A DNA stretch of 64,000 nt from Odontocerum albicorne (taxonomy: Eukaryota; Arthropoda; Insecta; Trichoptera; Odontoceridae). Positions 45,233 to 54,826 of the stretch are shown here, one piece after another. Both the position numbers and the translations under genes were made by a program. Location of the stretch: positions 19,830,681 through 19,894,680 of the forward strand of contig OX463841.1 in assembly GCA_949825065.1 (NCBI GenBank), given 5' to 3'. The notes under the pieces are model-generated. The model was not told the DNA's origin. It saw only the letters and a list, made by a program, of their open reading frames with translations, and made no database searches. Position 1 is the first letter of the stretch. Each line of letters begins with the position of its first letter.

Positions 45233-45391
45233 CTCTTTGGACGACTCCCATAAGGGTGAGGATGTTCTTGTGCTGGAAGTAGCTCATGATGTTCACCTCT
45301 CTGTTGAAGTCATCTTCAGCTGTTCTGCCGGCGCAGTCTTTCAGAACTTTTATGGCCACTGTTTTGGAAGCACTTTCAGATTTTAGTTCAC
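45233..45391 (-). CDS. Receptor tyrosine kinase, coding exon with ATP-binding lysine and helix C
   Basis: Acceptor TTTTATTCCAG (ends 45392) and donor GTAAGTCT (from 45232); phase 1 on both sides. Joined to the exon at 61279 it reads VYKGELKSESASKTVAIKVL, so the strand-3 lysine of VAIK is in place. Helix C follows as DDFNREVNIMSYFQHKNILT, with the glutamate (REVNIM) that pairs with the lysine, and the exon ends MGVVQR. The HKNILTLMGVV strand is typical of Trk/MuSK/ROR (HPNIVxLLGVC). Complete and uninterrupted. Confidence 0.92.
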
Positions 45392-45711
45392 CTGGAATAA
45401 AATAAGAGCATATTTGTAACATCTTCCATCGATACGTATGTCAAGATTTTCAAACGATTTAGGTAATTTTGAAGGCAGGCAAAAATTATTTAAGTAAATA
45501 ATAATGAAAAGCTATCCCTCGTGCTTGAGTATGACTGTTAGCTATCCTTTGAATGTACGATACTTATTGGTGTATAGGTTTTATTATGTAAATGTGCAAG
45601 CTTTTATACTTCAGCAGGCACACAATATTGGTATTTTATAAAGTATTTAATAAGGTAGAGAAAAACTTAATATACAATACATATGTGTATTATTTTATAT
45701 TAAACTTTTGT

Positions 45712-45895
45712 TGTATATAGTACATCCTGGTGGGCTTATTATCACACGGCAATATCTTCCAGCTAACCAGAAATATGTTACAAAGTTATTAAATGCAAAC
45801 CAGGCCGAAATACTTAAAAAAATGTGGGTTCGAACGGAAAATGAGCCCGCAACCCCCGGACTGGAGACAGACGTCTTACCAATTAAACCATATAT
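45712..45895 (-). mobile_element. SINE, near-complete copy (family S)
   Basis: Minus strand: ATGGTTTAATTGGTAAGACG then GTCCGGGGGTTGCGGGCTC (tRNA-like head), an A-rich link, and the body TTTCTGGTTAGCTGGAAGAT, ATTGCCGTGTGATAATAAGC and CCACCAGGATGTAC. Flanks a kinase exon at 300 bases. Confidence 0.7.
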
Positions 45896-46019
45896 GATAT
45901 ATACTCGTACACGTAGTTTGCCAGGAATTAAACTTGGGGTGCCCAGTTGCTTAGCATGAATACTAACCGTTAGAGTATGACCAACAAAGAAATAAAAATA
46001 TAATATTTATTTATTTATT

Positions 46020-46475
46020 TATTATTACACATGAGAAGAAATATACATAATTTGCGAAAAAACAACAGATAATTTAATTTGGACATACAATTTTAATGGA
46101 TCTGGGTTTGTTGCCTTTCATCTGTCTTATCCCCAGTAAACTAGGCTTTAGTCTGTATCTCACTGAGGATATTTAGCATAAAAAAATAAATCTATACTTC
46201 TTTCCGATTTTTGATTACACAAAAACAAAACCCCGTTGCACGTTCTCATCAACCTGACAAACAGTGACACTCAATTACAACTGGAAACATCATGCAAAAT
46301 TAAACTCCTCACACATCATCACTCCAGAAAGACCAAAAATGTTCATCCCATAATATACCGCACACAATAATAAGAATAAAAACAAAAATATACAGAAACA
46401 CAAATACAAAACCACTAAAATTAAAACAACAAGAAGAAACCACACTCAAGAGCTCACACAAATCTTTTCCACACG
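46020..46475 (-). mobile_element. 3' untranslated region of Jockey-type LINE (module copy 3)
   Basis: Contains GGATCTGGGTTTGTTGCC and CCCCAGTAAACTAGGCTTTA, shared with 19790-20205 and 37400-37570, and an A-rich minus-strand stretch at its far end (ATTTATTTATTTATT on plus near 46006-46022). Confidence 0.6.
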
Positions 46476-49190
46476 TCATTCATCCTGAAAACCCAAGTAC
46501 TCAAAATCCTGTCGCAATAACAACCACGCTCCGATCGACTGTCTAAATGGTTTTCCTTCCTTTACCTTTATTGAATTCAGCACGCCATTGTATGTAATGG
46601 AAGCCAAATAAGCATATTGCCTTTGGGCAAAAGAGGTTTTAACTCTAGGGATGGTGAACATTTCATTAGTTGCCATGCGTGTCATGTGTCTCTGCTGAGT
46701 CTTCATCTTCCCTTCCTCTCGATGGTAGTGCCAGAGAATGGATTTGAGATGCAAATTGGCTATGTTCAGGACCTGATACTCTCTGAAAAGCTCCGTCGTG
46801 GGATACCGGGCAGGAAGTTTATTAATTATTTTCACAGTCAATTTTTGGGAAACCTGCAATATGTGTTTTTGGGTTAAGGTGCATCCCCCCCAAACTGATA
46901 TACCGTAAGAAAGTGCTGACTGACATAAGGCAAATTATATACATTTAAGAATATTTTCACTGAGCACATTTCGAATCATACGGAATATGTATCCTAGTTT
47001 TCTGATTTTTGTGCTCATAGTGTTAATATGGACCTTCCAACGAAGGAACTAATCAACATAAACTCCGAGGTACTTTATACTATCAACCCTTTCCAAAGAA
47101 ACACAATTACAGTCAGCCATGGGTGAACAAGTGTGCAGTGTTATGTATTTATTTGTAGGTGCTTGAGTTCTTGTAGATATGCTAAATGTGATGTATTTAG
47201 TTTTTTGAGAATTTAGAGTCAATAAATTTGAGTCCATCCATTCTTTGACTACACGTAATTCTTCGTTAGCCTTTGAAAATACATCATCTCATGTTCGACC
47301 TTCGAATAGAAGAACCGTATCGTCCGCAGAAGTAATAATCTTACCCCTGATAGAAAGATTACACAACTGATTGACATATATCAAGAACAATATAGGTCCC
47401 AGAACACTACCTTGGGGTACTCCGAATCTCACAAAAAGAGGCTCACCAAATACACTATCACCCAATTTGACTCTCTGAGTTCTATCAGATAAGTACGAAG
47501 AGAACCAACTAGAAAAGCGCCTACATATGCCCCCTCCATCAATCTGGTAAGTAATATTTGGCGAGACACTGTATCAAAAGCCTTTGCAAGGTCCAAAAAA
47601 ACTACCAAACATGCTTTCTTATTATCCAAATTGGTGGTAACGCTGTTTACTAGACTAAACAAAACCGTTTCAGTTCCCACATTCCTTTGGAACCCAAACT
47701 GATTAGGAGAGATAATGTTGTGCATATTGAAAAATTTCATCAGTCGGTCCTTCACTATTTTCTCAATAATTTTTGAGAGAATGCTTAATAAAGATATGGG
47801 TCTATATTTTTTTAAGTCATCTATTGAGCCTCCCTTGTGTATTGGAACAATATGCGAACGTTATAATGTTGTTGGGAAAGTTACACTTCTAAAACTCAAA
47901 TTTATTACATGTTTCAGTGGTGATTTCAGTGATAAATCTTTGAGTGTGTTTTACCAGTGCAGATGTAATCTGATCAGGCCCAGGGGCGCTACTTGCCTTA
48001 AGTGTATTAATAGTAGCTAGAAAGTTGGCGTCAGATAAAAAGTATATTCGGGTACTTTTAAAGAATGAAGAATAGCGTCATTCAATGACTGTTCAGCCGT
48101 TTTGTTCCTATCAAGTATGTTACGTGAGAGATTATTGTCTACATTGGCGAAATATTCGTTAATGCCACTACCAAATTTTTGTGGTTCCTGTGTCAATGAT
48201 ATTTTTGTGCCATCAATGTTTAATGTAGAAGGGGCATTTTTCTATCTCACTGTACCAGTCATGTCCCTGATAACACTCCAAATTATCTTTTGATCATTGC
48301 TTGAGGCTTCAATTTTTGATATATAGTAATTTTCCTTTGCCTTTTGGATGAGTTTCTTGCATGTATTTCTGTACTGCTTGTAAAATATTATTGAGTGTGG
48401 ATCACTGCATGTCTTGAGTTCCCGGTGCAGACGATCTCTTTTGCGTATACAATAAATCAATCCATCAGTGATCCAAGGTTTGAGTTTTGTGTACCTTCTG
48501 CTTCTAATGTGTATTGTCTGTGTGGCTGAGTTGATATGGGAGTTAAAAGCATTGATAAAGCTCTCCAGAGCTTCATTTACATTTTGGGACTTGAGAGTAT
48601 CTTGCCAATTATCCGATTCAAGGGAGTGCAAGAGCTCTGGTATGTTCGTAATTCTTCTATTCTTCATGCGCATCCTTATTTGTCTACTTACCCCCTCTGA
48701 AAACCCTAATATAATTGCGTAATGGTCAGTAATTGTTGTCTCATACATCACTGCTCTAGACTTCTGCCGAGTTCTCACCATTGCGTGATCAATGCAGGAA
48801 CCCGAGCCTAAAGTCACGCATGTGGGAATCGTGATAAAAGGAATCAATCCATGAAAAGTCATTAGCTCTAGGTAATTCAAGGTATTTCTCTGATCTTCCA
48901 TCAATACTCGTATGTATATCAATGTTCACATCCCCTACAAGCACGACCTCCCGAGAACTCTGCCTAATCAATTGATCGAGAGCCACCAACAAGGACTCAA
49001 TATCATGCATATGTGAAGGACGATAAACAGCAATTATAGTCTGCATATTCAGTTGGATCCTCAACACACTGACATTAGCAGCAGTGACGCTTATTTCAGT
49101 GACAGTAATCTCAAGATCTTTTTTCGCATATACCAGTATTCCCTCATTCTGAGTTATATGAAAACATAATTTCATAATTATGCTATACGA
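46476..49190 (-). pseudogene. Jockey-type LINE ORF2, nearly full-length but frame-broken
   Basis: From high to low coordinates: endonuclease (NEGILVYAKKDLEITVTEIS, IIAVYRPSHMHDIESLL, REVVLVGDVNIDI, SCIDHAMVRTRQKS, ITDHYAIILGF), then linker (LKPWITDGLIYCIRKRDRLH). The reverse transcriptase follows ([75 protein letters not shown]) and then the C-terminal domain (SFAQRQYAYLASITYNGVLN), ending RQDFEYLGFQDE. Gene order is that of Jockey/CR1-type ORF2. Both active-site Asp of the RT box are kept (SADD). Frameshifts near 48800, 48240, 47760 and 47430 and a stop in the RT make it dead. It lies in the 15.9-kb kinase intron, same strand as the gene. Confidence 0.85.
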
Positions 49191-49530
49191 GTATAAGCGT
49201 TCTTTGACGGGTAAATTATAATATGTTTTTGAGCTTAGGCCTATTATATAATTATTTGTTCTCTGTTTCTAAATATATTGTTTATGTTAAGCCTGGTCTG
49301 AGTTTGATGAACTGGTTAAACTGAAATATACTTTATATTCATCACTTTATTTTATATACTCAGTGCAAATTTCATTGCTGAAATTCTCACTCAGGTCGGT
49401 GAAATCCAGACGATAGTTTCGAGTGTCAAAGCAACCAACCATTTCTGTGTTGGGTTCTAGACTTTCCCCAAAAAAACTTAAATATTTTTCTCTTTTTTAG
49501 TCTATTGATCTGAGTGTTTGATAAGCAAAT

Positions 49531-49612
49531 TTTTTTTTGGTTCTATCGGGAATCGAACCCGAAGCCCCTGGGTGTGAATCAAGCTTCTTAGTAACTAGTT
49601 CGTTATGAAATG
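49531..49612 (-). mobile_element. SINE tRNA-like head
   Basis: Minus strand: AACTAGTTACTAAGAAGCTT then GGGGCTTCGGGTTCGATTCC (clear B box GGTTCGATTCC) and a poly-A link (poly-T at 49530-49538 on plus). Confidence 0.65.
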
Positions 49613-51010
49613 AAAGTAAATTGATAAACACGTATTTGAATTAGGAGGTGTACGAAATGCGTCTTGAACAAATAGTATTTTATTAATCAAGTAAAAACAT
49701 CAAATATCTTTAATATAATTTTCCTAGTATCGTTAAGGCGAAAATGAAACAAAACATACAGTGAGAACGAAACAAAACATACTTATATAATATATGCAAA
49801 ATACATTGCATAACGTCAGGAGTAATAAAAAAAAAGCAGTTATTTGAATTCTGATTCAATTGACGATGCAAACAATGCACACAAGCAGAACTATCCAATT
49901 CGAATACAATTTCAACGAATTAAAATATTCAGGGACGTCGCTTCACAAGTAAATGAAACACAATATTCTGTGATGGTGAAGTGAAAAAGAAACGCAAAAC
50001 ATTTATGCAGAAACATTGTTCGAATTTTCAAATACGCAGTCAAAGAACAGATTTAAGAAACAAATGAAAATTGATTTTCTGTCATTGTTGAAATTTGCTT
50101 TTGTAATTACAATTAACGTTTTTTTAATAACGTTGCGGGTTGTTTATCGGTAGGGCGGTCTGACGTTTTCATTTTTTCCGTGTTGACAGGTTGAGTTTTG
50201 ATTTTAAAGAGCCACCCCACTGAATGGTGTTATAGTCAAAGCCAGAAGAAGTTAGTGCAAAGAGCGAGGATTTTCGATATTTTCTCTCCGGAGAAAAATA
50301 TGAATCTGACAATGAGGATTATATTTCTATGTCATAATTTGTTATATTAAATAACGATTATAGTTAATGGATCCATAATTATAGATCCAGTTGCTGTACT
50401 CGTATATGTAACACACCTACACTAGTATTAAGACATGAACAATTATTCCAAAACTTAATATTTTTAAGTTTAGTTTAATATATATTTTTTAAAACAATTT
50501 ATGGCATAGCAATATAATCCTTGTTACCAGGTTTGTACTTTTCTCCCACTACGGAGAGAGTTTATTTTTTTTTGTAAAATGGCAGCGAGTTCTCTCGGCA
50601 ACACGAAAACAACTTATCCATGACAACTTAAAAAATTCTCGCTCATCGCATCAGATAACTTATTCTTGCTTTAACAATAACTTACCCAGTGAGGAGACAC
50701 AGACGGCGCCTTCTGAAAAACAAAAAAATCAACTACGAAAAAAGGACCTTTAAAGGTTCAATGAAAGAGTCATCCTGTCCCACCAATAACACAGGTACCC
50801 CGCCACTCAAGTTTAATAAGAAGACGAACTCATATAACCATTAAACTTGATCCTGTGCTCAAACAAATAAAATCACGAGAAGAATTCGATTCTGTTTTCA
50901 ACAAAATATTTTGTATACAAAGAAATATGCTACATTTAAATATTTTTAATCCAGATTGTTCTTTATGTAAGTATAATACTATAGTTAACAAATATTTAGT
51001 TACTATTTTT
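49613..51010. other. Kinase-gene intron, nothing recognised
   Basis: 1.4 kb without element ends, exon or repeat that I can support. Confidence 0.4.
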
Positions 51011-51014
51011 TAAC

Positions 51015-51118
51015 ATCTTTGGACGGGCTTTATTTATTTGACACTTCATTATAAAAACAATCTGGCGAGGTTATTGCCAGGCGGCAATCTCTTATAACCA
51101 ACCCGAGTTTCAGTTATG
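51015..51118 (-). mobile_element. SINE body fragment (family S)
   Basis: Minus strand GGGTTGGTTATAAGAGATTG, CCGCCTGGCAATAACCTCGC and CAGATTGTTTTTATAATG match the shared SINE body. The head is missing. Confidence 0.6.
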
Positions 51119-51199
51119 TAATAAAAAAATAATTATATTGTCCAGATACGCCATGTTTTAGTGACTTGATAATGTGGTTATTCTATTAAGAAAGCCTAA

Positions 51200-51500
51200 T
51201 GGGACTTATAACATACCATCACGCCATTTCCTTTTGGGGTGGGTAGAGGGGACAAAGTGCCAAACTTTCCTATAACGACATCGTCGCCTCCTCCACATCT
51301 AAACAGTTCATTCTGTTTCTCTTACTCCTTACCTTTCTTTCTCTTAACTCTTGATCCAATCATACTTTTCTCGGTCGTATTCTATTACGAATCCCACTCA
51401 TACTTGCATTATATATTTGTTCAGCCAGCCCTTTGTCATTCCTCCGTTTAACATGTCAAAACCATCTCAATGTGCTCACATTCATCCTTAAAAATACATT
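51200..51500 (-). mobile_element. LINE 3' end, decayed
   Basis: Minus strand MNVSTLRWF then HVKRRNDKGLAEQIYNASMS and GIRNRIRPRK: the LRWFGHVxRM...GxRxRGRPRxxW pattern of LINE C-termini. It lies just upstream of Helitron B, as the 9030-9205 relic does for Helitron A. Confidence 0.6.
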
Positions 51501-51708
51501 TTTTTATTCTATAATACATCGACATATCACATATTATTCTCAGTTTACGCATTTACACTGCGTTTATTTTGCTCTTTTTATTCATTTTCCACGTCTAGCT
51601 TTCATGTCCATATATAAATGTTGGTACTCATACGCTGTTGTGAACCATCATAATGGGCCTGGATGCTTCAACTAAATATGTTAGATAAATATCTAATTTA
51701 TCTATCTA

Positions 51709-54629
51709 TCTATATAAATAAAAATGCAAATGTTCGTATATTGAAAATCTCCGAAAGTTCTTCACCGATCACTTTGAAATTTTGTAGACGAAAATGTTTA
51801 TACATCTTTTATTTATATACAGGTGTATATAAAAAAGTTTATAAATCAGAAAAATAACTTTTGCACCTCCTGCAGCGACACAGGCGAACTAAACTTGACA
51901 GTTATGTCACATTGCATTATCGACGTTTCGTAATTAATATTAAATAATTAAATATTAAATAATAAATATTAAATATCTATATAAATAAAAATGTAAATGT
52001 TCGTTAATTAAACACCTCCGAAAGTTATTACGGATTGCTTTGAAATTTTGACAGTTCCATTTTGATTTTGAATATTAAATATTAAATAATAAATATTAAA
52101 TAATAAAGTATTAAATAATTATATATTAAATAATAAATATTAAATTTTCAAATACGTTTATTGAAAAATAGCGGCATCAGCGCCATTTGTTAGAACACTA
52201 GAACAAAATTTGTATCTGCCATTTTTATCTGCCATGCCCGTAGTATCGCGTCGTAATAATTTTAATCCGGTGTGTTTAAACTGTTTTTTATTATTTTTTC
52301 AATACAATTAGCAGTGAATTTAAACTGTATCGATCGATTTTCATTTGAATTCATGGTATGTATTTGTGTATGTTTTATACATTTGAATTGTTAAAAGTTT
52401 GACGTGTTCATTAATGACGCGTCCAACATGTCACATCCAAATTAAATTCGTGCGTAGTTTGCAATGTTTGCAATGCCCTTCCTTAACATTTAATTAGTTC
52501 CAAAAATCCCTCTCTTTGCTTAACACTTAATTAGTCCCAATTATCTCGGTATTTCCTTAATAATACTCCTATTTGACAAATATTTCCTTAACAATACTCA
52601 TATTTGACAAATATTTGACAAATGCGTGTTCAGCTGCAAAACGATCGATCAGCCGAGATATTCTCACATAAATTGCTGGAAATTAGGAACGGAAAGCTGC
52701 AGGTTAATATAACCTCAGGACGAATTTCATTGTCTCATAACTTAATGTTTCACAATTTCACTAATTTTTAATGTTTCACAATTTCATGTTTTTGCTATAA
52801 CTTTCTTTCTTCTTTTTCAGTGCAATCGATCTGCTTTAGTTCATCAAAATGCCGAGGAAGCAGCAGAACGACGTGTAGCCAGATTTGACAATGCACGGTT
52901 GCGAGCACGGCGATCGCGTCCTGCAGCTTCAGAACTGCTTCGTTCTCAACAGAATGTACGCGACAGGCTGATAGTGGCTGAAAGAGGTCAGTAGCAATAT
53001 CAAAAGTATCTTTTTTAAATAGAATTTAGTTTTATCTCTATGTTTATATTTCAAAATCTATCAGATCGTATGTAGATATGGAGATTTTTTAAAATTAGTT
53101 TGATATTCATCCGTTTAAATCAGACCAAGCTTCGCCATGAAGAATACGTTCATTTGCGAGATGCAGTTGTAAATGACGGTAATACAACTAACGCTGGAAG
53201 ACTAAAGATTTCGCCATCTTCATATACAGGCAGTCTACGTCATATGCATGAGTACGCTCAAGATGCAATTGCGTATGTTCGTCACTACGGCTGTCCAGAT
53301 CTATTCACTACATTCACATGCAATCCAGCTTGGGACGATATACAACAGTTCATGGTAAAACATGAAGTGTTTGGGTCTGTGCACTGCTGGATGTACTCAG
53401 TGGAATGGCAAAAGAGAGGATTGCCACGTGCACATATACTAATCTGGCTCTATAAAAAAATCCCTTCAAACGAAATCGACGATGTAATATGCGCTGAAAT
53501 ACCCAATGCCGACGTCGATAAGGGTTTGCATAAAGTTGTGACGAAAAATATGATACATGGACCTTGCGGTACACTGAATCCAAATTCACCATGCATGATA
53601 GACGGAAAATGCTCTAAGCGATATCCTCGAGCATTAGTATCCAACACATTTACAGGAAACGATGGATATCCTTTACACATGTGAAGATTAACAGAAGATG
53701 GCGGTAAATTAGCAACCATACAAATGCGAAACGGTGACATCGAAGTAGACAACCGTTGGGTTGTTCCATATTCGCCTTTGCTATCAAAAACATACAAAGC
53801 GCATATAAAAATGGAATACTGTAACTCCGTTAAATCGATCAAATACATTTGTAAGTACGTGAATAAAGGCAGCGACATGGCAGTTTTTGGCGTGCAACCA
53901 GAAAGAAGTGATAGGAATGCGGCCATACATATCGATGAAATCGCACAGTATCAGGCTGGAAGATATATAAGCAACAATGAAGCTGTATGGCGAATTGTTT
54001 CATTTCCCATACATGAACGAAGTCCAGCTGTTGTTCCCTTAGCAGTACATCTATAAAATGGACAACGCGTTTATTTCACAGCTGCAAATGTGCAACAAAT
54101 AGTCCTGAATCCACCGGCTACAACGTTAACTGCTTTCTTCACGTTATGTCAAAATGACGCGTTTGCGAAAACACTGCTGGATCACTTATTGTGACGTCAA
54201 AAGAAGAATTGGTTGAAAAAGAATTTCCCAATATTCAAATCAATTATAAGAATCACGATTGACTGAGTGAACGAGCTATTCTTGCTGCCAAGAACAAAGG
54301 CGTCTACGAACTTAACAATATTATTCAGTTCCTTTTTTAATGTTTCGCAATTTTATATGTTTTTGTTATAACTTTCTTTCTTCTTTTTCAGTGCAATCGA
54401 TCTTTCATTTGAATTGAAATCATGTCGTGAATTGACTTCTTGGAGTGACGCGATCATTTGCGAGCACGGCGATGAACGCGACAGACTGAGAGTGGCTGAA
54501 AGACATAAAAAATATTGTATACCCACAAGCATTGTGAAATTAAACATATAAGAAACGTGTGCTTTCTCTTTTCTTTCTTTTCCATTTAACCAGACTGAGC
54601 CACAGCAACGCGTGGCCGGGTACAGCTAG
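51709..54629 (+). mobile_element. Helitron B (2921 bp) with Rep remnant
   Basis: Begins A|TCTATATAAATAAAAATG at 51709 and ends GTGGCCGGGTACAGCTAG|T at 54629 with a GCCAC..GTGGC hairpin. The 5' end is doubled, with a second start at 51976, as in Helitron A. Order: doubled end, helicase scrap (52622-52740), intron-like block to TTTTTTTCAG-type acceptor (about 52820), N-terminal scrap (52821-52990), Rep remnant (53100-54180), helicase C-terminal scrap (54190-54340), and a second intron-like block. The middle of the helicase is deleted, so it is non-autonomous. Rolling-circle transposition is known for the group. Confidence 0.93.
53100..54180 (+). pseudogene. Helitron Rep (HUH endonuclease) pseudogene
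   Basis: Reads RLNQTKLRHEEYVHLRDAVV, SSYTGSLRHMHEYAQDAIAY, LFTTFTCNPAWDDIQQ, then directly FMVKHEVFGSVHCWMYSVEW. Intact relatives have about 35 residues between WDxIQQ and the VKHEVFG part, so there is an in-frame deletion at about 53349. The HUH motif, normally PHAHIL, reads PRAHIL: the first histidine is arginine (codon 53427-53429). Downstream, MIHGPCGTLNPNSPCMIDG and KYICKYVNKG (the region of the catalytic tyrosines) are kept. In-frame stops at 53682 and 54054 interrupt it. After CQNDAFAKTLLDHLL it jumps to helicase text. It cannot nick DNA normally. Confidence 0.88.
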
Positions 54630-54758
54630 TTTTAAATAAAAAAATAGGTGTTGTCTTTCATATTTATTCCATGAGATACTTTGTGACACATCGCGATGGT
54701 ATTTGGAAACACAAATACTCGTACCTTTGTTTCGGATATTTGCTTTGTGAAATTCCCC

Positions 54759-54826
54759 CGCATGCCTCGACGATATGCCCTGAATCAACCCTTAGAGCTC
54801 AGTTTCCTATAATTCCACCGCATGCC
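54759..54826. repeat. 60-bp tandem unit interrupted by hAT insertion
   Basis: Unit 1, CGCATGCCTCGACGATATGC ... TTTCCTATAATTCCAC (54759-54818), is followed by the first 8 bases of unit 2 (54819-54826). Unit 2 resumes after the hAT at 57235-57288 with CGCATGCCTCGACAATATGT ... TTTCCTATAG. Confidence 0.85.
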
